Source of the DNA: Otatea glauca
Taxonomy: Eukaryota > Streptophyta > Magnoliopsida > Poales > Poaceae
Length of the DNA: 64,000 nucleotides
Reading direction: 5' to 3'
Assembly (NCBI GenBank): GCA_036346275.1
Contig: CM070722.1
Location: 27,923,336 to 27,987,335 of the forward strand
In this document: one piece after another, positions 11,360-23,608 of the stretch
How positions within the stretch are numbered: position 1 is the first letter of the stretch
Layout of the letters: each line of letters starts with the position of its first letter
Program-made: the position numbers and the translations under genes
The notes under the pieces: generated by a model
The model's input: only the letters and a program-made list of their open reading frames with translations
Told to the model about the DNA's origin: nothing
Database searches by the model: none

Positions 11360-14197
11360 ACTCTGTGAGACCCCGTTCTGATGAACAGGAAGCTCCATGT
11401 GATTACTGTGCTATTCTCTGGATCAGTAGCTAGCACACACATGTTTACAACAATTGGAATCACAACCATACAATATATAATTACAGCGGAAACTAATATA
11501 CATAAAGGAAAAGCTACAACTTAGAGATTAAAGCAGCAAAAGAAGCAATATCTTGTAGTTTGCCCATTCGACCCGCAGGCAACTGACAAGGCATAAACTC
11601 CAGATAGAACACGACGAAGAAGATCCCACAACCTGGGACGAGAAGAGACTCGAAGCCTCACTAACTCATCCACCTAAAATAATAATTAAGCAAGGGTGAG
11701 TACTTTACGTACTCAGCAAGACTTGAGCAAAACCTATAATATATGCATGCCATTTCAAAGGAAAGGCTAATACAGTTAATTTGCATAAAGCGAAATTGAA
11801 TTGTAAAACAAGTTATCATTTGCAAACAAAATTTATAAAAGCAAGTTGATTGATAAGAAATATATACAACAGTAAGTAATACTCACAGTCCTCCATGACG
11901 TGAGTTCGAATAAACCAAACCATAAGGTCCATCAATGTCAGCCCTTCGACATAAAGCAACAGTTGCTAAAACAAGTTCAGAACAAACCCATTTTAGAAAA
12001 TACCAAGGACTCTAACATTGGGAGGATTTTCCCCAAGTGCCCATAACCGCGGGCGCGGCTAATCGATTAGATCTTACACTCTGCAGAGGTGTAGAACTTT
12101 ACCCACAAGTCATGACCTTTTCTTTTTGCCGCAAGTTTCACGCACCTTGGGCGTGTGGCCAGAATGTTCATGACGAAAACCTTTACATTATCTAGGTTAA
12201 CTTTGCATCAGCCCGGGACGTTAAGCCCTCACCATAGAAACAGAAACACTCACCCAAGACCTAGATCCATACACATCACACCCAACACCACCTTTCTGTT
12301 CATGGCAAGGCGTACACCGTTGCATTGGTATGTAGAAACCCCTACAAGCAGACCTGGAAAGGAATGCCTGTGCAATCTCCCGCCTTCCATAAATGCAAAG
12401 TTAAACTAGATAACTTAATTGGTTTAAGGTTGTCCCATACTAACACTTGTGGTTGTACGGAAACATGGATCTTCAACATCCCATTTGTTCGGTCCTTAAT
12501 CCGACACGGGCGATACTCCACCCTACACTACGTGCAAATCCCTCTGCACATCCGGCTATTGCCAATAATCGCCCGCGTCAAACCCATAGTTTTATTTTGG
12601 GTTTTTAATCAAACTACCAGCAACCATTTTCCCAAAAAGGACCATTTAGGTTCCATATAAAACATTTCAGGAAACAATTTTAATCATGATCATCTTCCCC
12701 ACAAGAAGCTAAAGCATGGCTAAGCAAGGATAACATGATCGCATATATCCCATTTGGCATTAAGTAATGTCTAGCCCTTTTCTATGGTTATCAAGGTTCA
12801 CATGTGCATAATTATCAAGGAGTTTCATGAGACAACAGGTATATCTATCAGTACCACAAAATAACGAACTTACAGAAAGTAAACGCATGCATTAAACAAT
12901 TTGATGAACAAAAGGAATATAAAATACTGGGATCAATATGGTCAAAGGGGCGCTTGCCTTGCTTATTAATTGCTTACGACGAAGACGCGGTCGCAGCTGA
13001 CGGAATCGACGACGGAGGTAGAGACGTCGGATTCTACACGTCGATCAATCGGAAATATAGCAAATAACAAGCTTTAATAAGGGCAAAAAGAAAACAGACA
13101 GCAAATCAAATAAAGATTCACTAGAGAAAACAGGAATGTTTTAGGGTTTGAATTATGAATTTCCACATCTTGAGTTCAAGATAAACAAACATTCATATAG
13201 TTAATGGCTTTTATTATGAACAAAGTAGGGTTTCTTTTATAGGTTATCTATTCTTGAATTACGAATTCAAGAGGCTAAAATTATGATTTATTACATTTAT
13301 AACTTCGAATTGTAGATGCTAAAATTATTTGGATTAATAAAATTAAGACATTAGTTAAAGGATTATGCAAATAGCATTTTAAATTCCTAATTGACTTTGC
13401 ATAAGAAGAAGTCTTGAATATGTTTGATCTGTTAAGCTAGGTTACTGGATTTATTTATGGTTTTCAAGAAGGTTCTAGTGATACAAATATATATATATTA
13501 ACTATGGATTTCATCATTATTACAAAGCTTGCTTATACATATTATGAAGTTCATGAATCATAATACTTAGTGTTATTTGGGTGACAAGATTTATATGCAG
13601 AACACGATGAAACAAGATTATTTCTTCGGAGAAGGATAGAATATACTTTGTAGAACATTTCTAGGCTAATCTCACACTTTTTAGTGTTTAGACGAGACAT
13701 TATACTCATTGTTGAAAAAACCTATATGGTATTACAAGGTTATGCTATAAGGAATCGGATTAGGAGTGTAGTGAATGATTATCACTTAGGGTTATTATAC
13801 TAACGAAAACTAGACGAAGAACAGCTTGTAAGTTAAATATTTTCCTAGAATATGATAGTACATACTCTTAACATCATTTCTACACTATCCCTCATAACAT
13901 TCTCATTTAGACGAGCTATTCTACAAGCTACTGAAAATGCTTAAGTGTTTCCATTATCCAGATAACATAACACTTAGGGCTATGTTGCTAGTTCATTTTA
14001 TATGCACACCTTAACAAAACGACATTCTTTCTTCAGAACATAGTAGCATGCATCTTGTAGAGTATTTCTATGATATTTTCATAAATGTTTGTATTTAGAC
14101 GAGATATTTTATAAGCCACTGAAAAGGCTTATGTGTTTCTAACTTTACACGACAAAAGTTCGATTTCCGATTTAAGTTTGCGATTACACCTTATAAG

Positions 14198-14202
14198 ATA
14201 AT
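14198..14202. repeat. Target site duplication ATAAT flanking the Copia element
   Basis: ATAAT at 14198-14202 is repeated at 25249-25253. The uninterrupted left LTR has the single-copy site near 3950, confirming the insertion point. Confidence 0.9.
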
Positions 14203-15845
14203 TGAAGGACCGAGATGGCGAACAGAGGGGGGTGAATGGTCGCAAATAAAATTTCCCCCAAAATACTCCAACAAAAACCTCGACAAGATCGCTCAAAGGA
14301 AATCGTGAAAAACCTGAAAAACTAGACAACTATTAGTACCCCAAGCTTGCATGGATAAGTACCACAAAATATGTGGGGATTTTTGAGTCACAATACTGGT
14401 TGTCTAGTGTCCAAGGTAAAGAGGAATCAATTCAAACTCTTGCTTTTAGAAAGGACATCAATTCAAATCACAAAAGTCACTTTCAGAAAAGCAAAAGCAG
14501 AATTTCCAGAACTTGTCCTCAATTTGCACAGGAGGTTGGTGGGTTATGCAGCTCACAAAATTTTGAAACTTTCTCTCCCTATGAGCATCAGAGTCTTGAA
14601 GAACTCCACCAAATGTCTCCTCAAAAATCCTTACAGAAAAAACAGGAGAAATCTAAGAACACAGTCTGGTCAAGAACTTCGAGCAGAAAGTTTGGGGCTC
14701 AGTTTTCACCTCATGGCGCCCAAACGGTGCAACAAATGAACTCCAAAATTTTTCTGCATGTGCATATCAGAGTCCCGCACCTTCTCCAACAAGAATCACT
14801 TCAAAACGATTTTTCTATATGTTTATAGAAATCAAACACTGACTACTGCGCGAAGAACAAGTTCTTAACAAAGTTGGAACTTGAAAGAAAAGATGTTCTC
14901 TACTCAATCCAAGAGTGCAAAAGAGATCTAAAACCATATGAACACACTCAAAACATCCAAGATCAGCAGCATTTAGAAGGAGGGGAGGCAAATCCAAATT
15001 ACATGAAAGTAAATTGCGAGAAAGTAATTGCGGGAAAGTAAATGCTGAATTTAAATTGCGTAAAGTAAAGACATAATGTAAATGCGCAAAATAAATTCAG
15101 AGGTGGATGAATAAAACTTTCATTTCTGGAAGGAGATGTTACAAAGCCTCACTTTCATGTGGGCAAAGCTTAAAGGATTATTCACAAACCTCAAAACCTT
15201 TAAGGGAAAGAGGCTACCCCTCCACCCCTATTTATACTACTCTTGGGCCACCTACCACCCTTGGATGAGTCACTCAACCCTAGAGCACTCATCTAAGGGA
15301 TAGGATTAACCCACACACACAGCCATGCAAGGGCTAACCCAAAACCCACACACATACAGGGTTTTCTTGCACAGTTTTCAAAGCATACTACCTAAACCCG
15401 CTAACCTATCAACTAGACCTCAATCCGACGGCCCTCATTGATCCACGCGGCATCTAGCTAGCATCAACTCCTTTCCTTGTATTCTTGACTTGCCCGGACT
15501 CCATCTCCGATCATCTTTCGGCGATCTCTCAACCGTCTGGACCTCCGACGCTCCTCGCCTAGTCCCGGTCATCCTTCGCCTCACCATGACCTAGCACCGT
15601 CGTCCTGCAACCATCAAATACAAGGAAAAAACCTTTCACATAGCAATGCCCACAATGATATGCAATATACCATCCAACTCATCACTACCGCGCCCATACA
15701 GCCGATACTGCCACTCCTGCCAGAGATAGCTCAAATTGCTTCATTTTGAAAATCAATCCAAATCAAACTCAAACTTGAGCACACCTTGCTCAAATAAAGT
15801 CAAATACTCATCACAAACATGGATGGACCTCCACATGGTCCTTCA
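14203..15845 (-). repeat. Copia LTR, left copy (3' LTR of the element)
   Basis: Direct repeat of 23609-25248. On the minus strand a clear TATA box, TATAAATAGGGG, lies at about 15225-15238. Ends TG...CA with the short inverted ends TGAAGGACC and GGTCCTTCA. Confidence 0.9.
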
Positions 15846-15855
15846 ATCTCCCCTT
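15846..15855 (-). other. Polypurine tract of the Copia element
   Basis: Minus strand AAGGGGAGAT abuts the LTR start TGAAGGACC. Confidence 0.85.
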
Positions 15856-17775
15856 GATGAGTATATTGACAAACCACACAAAAAGCATAAATTTGAGTTT
15901 GAATGAGAGAACAAGAAAGCAATTTGATTGCAAAGCCAAACTTGGTCCAGAGATAGAAATTAGAACCATGACCAAGTTGACAAAGAGGAATTTAGATTTT
16001 AGAGTTAAATTTAAGAAAGAGCAAGTTTTCAACAAAAACTCTAAAATCCAACTAAACATGTCAAATGTGATTATGAGATTATGATCCGACAGAAGTAGTA
16101 GCATAGTTTTACAAAGATCATAATAACCAAATGAGCATTCATATTTTTATCTTTTTAGTGATGCCTTTTCTACGTTTTCTCCCCCTTTTGGCAATATAGG
16201 CATCAATTTTTTTTATGTATGCATGAAATGCAATCGAAAGAGCTTTGAAGATTATCCAATTGATCAAAATGGAAGGATATTACACCAAGCTTGTCAATTT
16301 CAGAAGATGACTAAACTAAGACATGTCCAAGTGCAAATACGAGCTTAGTTTTGAATATTTCATTTTTAGCAAGATTTGACAAGTGCAACACTTAGCTTTA
16401 GTTTCAAAAATAGAAGAATAGCCACTCTAAGGATCAAAAGGAAAACCTAGAGTTCAACCTACTCAACACTTTGGGGAATCTAGAAGAGCATACAAGGTCC
16501 TTCGGGCTCATTTATCACTTAATGCAAATTTTGATTTATCATCATACAAGACATAGAGGGGTGCAAATGTTTGACATTATTTGCATTCTTTACCCACATA
16601 TGCCTTTGTTTTTAATTTATTTGCATTTTCTTTTGACAACCAATTGACTCAAGCCATATGCGACCATCTCAAGATGAACTCTTAAGAGGATGGTGTAGGT
16701 CAAACACGATGTATTCCAAGTTCATCCCAAGTGCAATGGGAAGCGGTCTTGTGAATGCAAGCTGTTGAGTCGTATGTGCACAAGAAGAGTCAATTTTGTT
16801 TAATTTTCATTTTTAGCACAATGATTCATGAGCAATTGAAGGACTCTAGCATAGATCAAACTAGTTTCACCCAAGTTGCTATAGGGACTCTAGAGAACTC
16901 CAAAATTTCTCAAATTATGGCACAAACCTCTAGAGAAGAAACCTAGCAAGTAAAAGCAACAAGTTTCATCAAGTTTTTCATTTAAGACTTTTTTCATTTT
17001 AAAGCTTAGCAAGTTAAATGAACTTGGACATATCTGAGCTAGTGATTTCCTCCATATGATGCAGCATGGTGTATAGCATGAAGAAGAAATCAATTGCATA
17101 ATAGACAAAGCTCATTAAACAGGAAATGCAGTCTATATGCAATGCACAAACAGATTCCCAAACCCCCCCTCAATAAATGAATCAATTTTAAGCTCAAATC
17201 TGGTTAAAGTTGAGCTATTATCAAGATTAGGCACAAAGAAAAACCGAATGAACTCAATAATAACCAGAAAAACAGAATGAGGAGAAGTCGAGAAACTGCA
17301 AAACTGGATGGCTATAGAGCATAGAAAAGATATAAGAGACTCACTATGGCTTAGACTCGCTCTTACCTTCCCAGAGACTGACATAGGGAAGCTGACTCTA
17401 GATCCCAACTAAGGAGTGCACACAGACCCTGTCTACCCATGAGGCCCAATACCTACTAGACTTATAAGACTGTGAGGGAACTCAACCTGGAGAGAATAGC
17501 AACCTAAAGCACAAGATAAGAGGTCCATGGAAGGCATGCCAGAAGTCTAAGTGAGTGAACTCAACTCAAGAAAACAAGCCCAAAGTCACCCAAAAGTAAT
17601 ACAAAGAAAAGAAAAGCTGGAAGAAAAACATATAATACATAATATACAAACCAGCTCCCCCTCACGAAAGGCCGTAAGGGCTCACGACTCCAAGCTCACT
17701 CCTCAAGGCAACAAATATGGAGCTATCCAAAGGCTTGGTGAAGATATCGGCAAATTGAAGGTCACTCTCTACGAA
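15856..17775. other. Region between pol and 3' LTR of the Copia element, no gene recognised
   Basis: SIRE-type elements often carry an envelope-like ORF here. I see only short AT-rich frames (the longest, 97 codons at 15811-16104, runs into the LTR) and no convincing signal peptide or membrane protein. Either the ORF decayed or it was never present. Confidence 0.5.
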
Positions 17776-19167
17776 CTAAAGCGCGATATCCCCCTTCTCC
17801 ACATGGTCTCTAAGGAAGTGATATCTAATATCAATGTGTTTGGTCCGGGAATGTTGCACTGGGTTTCTAGCAATGCAAATAGCTGAAGTGTTGTCACAGA
17901 AAAGTGGCACACTCTCTATCTTTAATCCATAGTCTCGTAAGGTCGATCTCATCCAGAGCACCTGGCTACAGCAACATACTCGGCCTCAGTGGTGGACTGT
18001 GCAACCCCAGACTGCTTCCTAGATGACCAAGAAACAAGAGAAGTGCCAATGAATTGGCAAGTGCCGTGCTTTTTCCTATCTATCCTACAGCCAGCAAAGT
18101 CGGCATCGGAAAAGGCTCTAAGAGATAGACAAGAAGACGAAGAGTACCAAATACCATAATCAGTGGTAGCACGAAGGTACCTGAAGATGCGCTTGACCGT
18201 CTGGCGGTGAGAGGCGCGAGGAGAAGCTTGAAATCGAGCGCACAGACACACAGCGAAATGTATGTCCGACCTCGAAGTAGTGAGGTACAAGAGGGAGCCG
18301 ATCATGCTCTGAAACTCCTTTTGATCAGTAGGCTCACCATCCTCATCGGGCTTGAGGACAGCAGTGGTGGCCATAGGAGTCATCACCGGCTTCCCATCAG
18401 ACATATCGAAGCGCCTCAGGAGGTCATGGGTATACTTGCCTTGATGCAAGAAAGTACCCTCCCGAGTCTGCTTGATTTGGAAGCCAAGAAAGTAGCTCAA
18501 CTCGCCCATCATACTCATCTCAAACTCTGTGCTCATCACCTCAGAAAACTGAGATACAAGCGAATGAGATGAGCCACCAAAATGATATCGCCCACATAAA
18601 TCTGGACAAGAAGAAAATGAGACTCATGGTGTCTGATAAACAGAGTTTTGTCTACTATGCCCATTTTGAAGTCATGGCTGAGAAGATAAGACTTGAGTCT
18701 CTCATACCATACTCTGGGGGCCTGCTTGAGTCCATACAAAGCTTTGGAGAGCTTGTATACATGACTCAGAAACTTGGGTTCTCGAATCCTGGAGGTTGTT
18801 TGACATAAACCTCTTCCTCAATATAGCCATTGAGGAATGCACTCTTGACATCCATTTGATAGAGCTTGAATCTCTGGGATGTAGAGAATGCAAGTAGGAT
18901 CCTAATAGCCTCTAGTCTAGCTATAGGGGTAAAGGTCTCCTCAAAGTCAAGACCCTCAACCTGAGAAAAGCCCTGTGCAACTAGCCTAGCCTTGTTGCGA
19001 ATGACAACCCCATCCTCACTCTGCTTGTTTTTGAACACCCACTTGGTCCCAATGACATTATGACCAGATGGGGGCTCGACAAGCTGCCATACCTTGTTCC
19101 TCTCAAAGTTTTCAAGTTCCTCATGCATAGCATTAGTCCAAGACTCATAAGATAATGCATGAGTCAC
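17776..19167 (-). pseudogene. Copia reverse transcriptase and RNase H, frameshifted
   Basis: Three main frames: 18766-19167 (finger and palm with TKWVFKNK, RLVAQGF and the QMDVKSAFLNG motif), 18536-18739 (MYGLKQAPR, then the catalytic box read as YVGDI, one Asp of the normal pair changed to Gly) and 17949-18539 (KYTHDLLRRFDM, then RNase H with SDADFAG and STTEAEY). The RNase H end, CDNTSAICIARNP with KHIDIRYHFLRDHV, lies at 17776-17961. These are the conserved Copia pol motifs. Frame breaks near 18540 and 18750 and the changed catalytic residue mean no active enzyme. Confidence 0.88.
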
Positions 19168-19582
19168 ATCCTTCGGCTCAAAAGAGGCAACGAAGGCAGA
19201 TCGAGGCAGAAACTGGACAAACCTAATTTTGAGCGAGTGACCCGCTCAAACAGATCACCAATGATCTGATCAGGTGGATGAGCTTTCTGGATATGTCGGG
19301 GAGGACCAGAAGCAAAGTGGCCTCTACCTTATGCACAGAAGAGGTAGGAGCAGAGCCACTCGCTGAAGGAGAGTCAAGGCAAGGGTGGTCTCCCGAGGTG
19401 CGAAATGGAAATGAAGGCACCTTAGGTGTAGAGGAACTGGATCCGGTGGAACACCATCATCTCCATCATCCTCATCTTCTACAAAGATGGTCTCGGAGGG
19501 ATAAGAAGAGCTCAAACATCGTGTCTAGCTCTGGGCTAGCCTCATCAAAGGTCACATCACGGTCTCTATGATCCTATGCGCA

Positions 19583-20418
19583 TCAACACCTGCACTTATA
19601 GCTACGAGAAGAATTCGAGTAACCTAGAAAGATACCATCAGAAGAGCGAGACTCAAACTTATCTAGGTTACCAGACTTCAAGATAAAACACTTGCAACCG
19701 AAAACGTGAAAATGAGACACACTGGGCTTTCGCCCATACCTCAACTCATAAGAAGTGTGATGCAGATGTGCTCTCAAAAACACGCGATTAGAAAATGGCA
19801 AGCAGTAGCTATAGCCTCAGCCCAAAACTTCCTAGGAGTACTGTACTCGTCTAGCATCGTCATGGCCATCTCAACCAAGGTTCTGTTCTTCCTTTCCACT
19901 ACGCCATTCTGCTGAGGGGCGTAGGGAGAAGAGAACTGATGCTCTAAACCAGACTCCACACAGAAACTCTCAAAGTAGGAATTCTTGAACTCCGTGCCAT
20001 TATCATCACAGATAGCTCGTAATGCACCGGGAGCTCAATAGACAACCTCTCGACCAAACCCTGAAGTGAGAAAAAGTCTCATCCTTCGAGGTCATGAAGA
20101 ATACCCAAAAGTATCTAGAAAAATCATCAACGATGACAAGAACATACCACTTCCTCCCGCCGATCGCACTCTAGCCGACCAACACCGCCCATATGTAAAA
20201 GTCAGATCGTGTATCACCATCACTACGGTGGTCGGAGGATGAGAAGTAGTAACCATCTTGCCATGTCGGCAAGGAGAGCAAACAAGTCTTTGACCATCTT
20301 GAGTTTGGGCAAACCCGAATGAGATCGTGGTCGCTAACTCGGTCAAATGATCAAAACCAATGTGACCAAGTCTACTATGCCGTAAAGGAGAGATCACGGA
20401 CTCGAAGCAATCAAACAT
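19583..20418 (-). pseudogene. Copia integrase, frameshifted
   Basis: The zinc-binding part is in 20092-20418: HSRLGH for the His pair and CSPCRHGK for the Cys pair. The catalytic Glu region is in 19774-19959, with FSSPYAPQQNGVVERKNR. The C-terminal part with FGCKCFIL and DGIFLGYS, typical of Copia integrases, is at 19583-19801. Between 19960 and 20092 the catalytic-Asp part is interrupted by frame breaks. It would join cDNA to target DNA if intact. Confidence 0.85.
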
Positions 20419-20689
20419 CGAAGAGAGTCTCCGGAAGAAGCGTAAAAATCAGCACGAAAGACTCTCCCAAATCTAGAAATCCATAAACTAATCATCCTCC
20501 CGATGAATCAAGAATTCTACAGCATTACTCTTGAAGCTTACCTCGAAAGAGTCATCGATAAGTCGAGAAACAGAGAGCGATTGTATTGCGACTTACTTAC
20601 TAAGGCAACATCTTTAAGAATGAAATTTTGGTTAATGCAGATGGTACCTTTAGCAATGACTCTACCAAGATGCATACCCAAAAGTGATT

Positions 20690-20790
20690 AACTCATCACC
20701 GGGGCTCGGACTAGGAAGAGAACTAACGAGAATCTCCGGTCATATGACGAGAACAACCGAGTCAACAATCCAAACATCGCTCTTCCCCAT
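20690..20790 (-). pseudogene. Copia protease active-site remnant
   Basis: Minus-strand sequence around 20720-20775 encodes the WIVDS start of the aspartic protease site, but a one-base loss at about 20750-20757 shifts the frame inside the DSG motif and brings a TGA soon after. The family normally reads through this region in one frame with gag and pol. The rest of the domain is too broken to delimit. Confidence 0.6.
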
Positions 20791-21313
20791 CCGAGCGAAC
20801 CCGATCAAGACACAAGAGAGAAAGATGACTCAAGATCTTGGGATAGAGTGAAGACTTAGGAACCCAATATTGAACCATACGACACCTCGTGAGTACCACC
20901 CACGTAAGAAGATCGACTCGAGTGTCTCTCTGACGCCAACTCTCACACGATCGGGAGCAACTCGTAGATAATCTAGGATTCAAAGCGGGTTGGCACGCCG
21001 TGGTGCAAAAGCCGACCCCAGAAGGCTGCTGGATCTCCTACCGAGAAAACACCTCACGCCGATATCTACCTCGATGGGAAAAATGAGGAATATCAAGAGG
21101 ACGGCGGAAAGATCGACTACGAACAGCTCCAGGACTAAAACTCAAGAACTAGCATGAAAACCAAGTCCGGACGCCCCAAAAAAAGCGACTCTCTAACTCG
21201 TCTAGAAGCGGTGTGTGTCTTAGGAGCACTCAAAGTCCGGGATGACCTCGAATACCCCTAAGAGCAACAACACGCCACGCCGAGTGATCTTGGCGCGCTG
21301 AAGCGTAAATCTA

Positions 21314-23556
21314 CTAGGTGACCATCCTTCTTACAGAAGGTGCATGTGTACTTCGCCTTGCTAGAGGCAGAAGCAATAGGAGTAACACCCTTCTGGTCAG
21401 AAGTCCTATGGACAACCCCAGTGGACCTAAACACGGTGGACCTACCACAATCTCACCACTCTTAGAGCCGCGCACAATGGTGGGAGGATGCGCCCGAGCG
21501 TGCTCCAAGGGATCAAATCCTAGACCTTGATTGAATCTACTAATCTTGGATTGGTCTAGAATAAGATTGAGCTTCTTCTTGCCTCCAACAAACTTCTCGA
21601 GAGTGCTCATAAGATACTGGCAATCTCGGAAGAAAGAAGCACAAGAAGAACAGGGGGAAGGAGAGGAAGAAGAAGAACCAGAAAGAGAAAGAGAAGATCT
21701 CTCAGCACGTGCTTTTTGTTCCCCTAGCACGGTTGCCTCAATCTTGAGGGCCTCACAAGAAACGCAAGGAGCATCTCTAATCCTAAGGGTTTGGTCTTTT
21801 AACTTCTTCTTAAGTTCGACATGGATTTGATCCACATCATCCTTAACCCCAACACACACGCAAGCAACCAGTTTTGACTTAACTAGTAAGTCCTTAGCAA
21901 GTTGATCACACTTGACATTCAAAGCATCATTGTCAAGTTTTAGTTGCCTACAGACCCTCACATGAGTACTGGGTCTTTAGAAGCATGCAATTCAAGTTTA
22001 TCATTTCTAGCGAAAGCTTTCTAAGGTGTTCGCTCATGGCATCAATTTCGGCAAGCAATTTAGGGCAATTAGCACATGATGGAGTGGAGTGAGCATGAAG
22101 AAAACTAGCCTCAACAGGAATAGCATCAACAGAACTAGTGCTAGCATTCTTCAACCTAAGACCATCAAGTTCAGCAAGCACACTATCATGTATGGTCCTT
22201 AGGTTCTCCAACTCCACAAGAATAGCATCACACAAAGAGCAATCATCAGTGACTCGGGAGGGAGAAGATCTAAGTGAAGCTAACTCTCGAGTCAAGGTAC
22301 CTACTTCCTTCTCAAGCTCCGTACACCTAGCTCTAGCTCTAGCATAAAATTTTTCTAATTTGCAGAAAGCTTCGTTGAGCTGGTCATAGGAGGGTACCTC
22401 ATTCGAGTCGTTGTAGAGCTCGGAGTCGCTGATGTCGTTGGTGTCGGCCATGAAGCACATGCCGGAGAAGTCGTCGCTGCCCTTCTTCTCTTGCGGATCA
22501 TCCTCGCCCTCGTCACTCCATGTCTCCGTGTCGGAGAGGTTGATGTCGTCAAGCGCGCCGAGGGCGCGGTGGAAGAGCTTCTTGTTCTTGGAGAAGTTGC
22601 GGTACTTCTTCTCGTGTGCCGGTTCACGAACTGAAGGCTTCTTGTTGCGGTTCTTGTCGGTGTAGTCGTTCTTGCCCGAATCGCCAACGTCGTTCTTGCC
22701 CTTCTCCAGCTTGGGACAGTTCGCCCGAATGTGGTTGGGGCCACCACACTCGAAGCAGGTGATCATGCCACCTCTCTTCCTCTCTCTCACCCTCTTGTAT
22801 GCATGAGAAAACTTGTGAGCGAGAAGAGCAAGCTCATTTTCTGGAAATTTTTCCAGTTGGTCATTGCTTAGCTCGCAATGGGCGAAAAGAGAGAAACCAA
22901 TAGAAGGATCAGAAGAAGAAGATCCAATGGGATCGGTGACCAAAGCCATCGACTGAGATTTCGTCTTTCGAGAGACGACATCGATCTCATGAGTCTTGAG
23001 GCAGGAATAAAGCCCGTCAAGAGTCAGAGTCGATAAGTCGGTGGTGTCTTTGATGGTGGTCACCTTCATCTCCCAAACCCGAAGGTCGAGTGCGGTCAAG
23101 AAATGCCGAGCATTGTCCGAGTCGGGTATATGCAACCAATCGCCGAGGTCGCTCAAAATCTTTGTAAACCGACCAAAACACTCATCGAGACTCTCACCAG
23201 CGTTGATAAAATTTGTTGTACTCGCTTGAACTGTCTGCCTCACGCCTTGATTTGAGTAGAGCCCTCATGGTAAGCATCGAGGGTTACCCAAATCTCGTGA
23301 GCGAGCGAAGGTGAGAAATCCTATCATACTCACATGGCTAAGACCTCAGATGAGAATGTTCCTTGCCTTAGCATTCGCCTCAACGTCAACCATATTGATG
23401 GTCGTGACATTTTCATCGCCAGGAACCTCATACGGGAGTTTCACCTTCGCCATATCGTGACCACAGGCGTGATGTATGACTCCATCCGGGACTTCCAAAA
23501 GGAAAATCAACTCCATTAAAGATGGGAGGCTTGGTGGAATATTTGTCCGTCGCCAT
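21314..23556 (-). pseudogene. Copia Gag polyprotein, frameshifted
   Basis: The likely start is the ATG at 23554-23556, followed by TDKYSTKPP, a usual Gag opening. Frame breaks follow near 23480 and 23250. The long frame 21948-23243 (431 codons) holds the capsid-like part (FGRFTKILSDLGDW), a CCHC knuckle CFECGGPNHIRANC at about residues 161-174, an acidic block and a helical tail. The frame 21314-21961 continues the helical region with serine tracts and ends with SKISRFNQGLGFDP, a gag-pol boundary motif. Gag would form the particle that packages element RNA. Long charged tails of this sort are usual in SIRE-type Gag. Confidence 0.85.
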
Positions 23557-23595
23557 GGCTCTTGAGACCACCAAAATCTATGGAAGAGCAAAACC

Positions 23596-23606
23596 GCTCG
23601 ATACCA
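23596..23606 (-). other. Primer-binding site of the Copia element
   Basis: Minus strand reads TGGTATCGAGC just after the LTR end, an initiator-Met-type primer site with one internal base missing relative to TGGTATCAGAGC. Confidence 0.8.
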
Positions 23607-23608
23607 AT

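Noticed and set aside
18207..18572. 121-codon plus-strand frame
   Set aside because: Antisense shadow of the Copia RNase H/reverse transcriptase coding region.
22355..22747. 130-codon Thr/Arg-rich frame
   Set aside because: Shadow of the Copia gag in another frame of the same strand.
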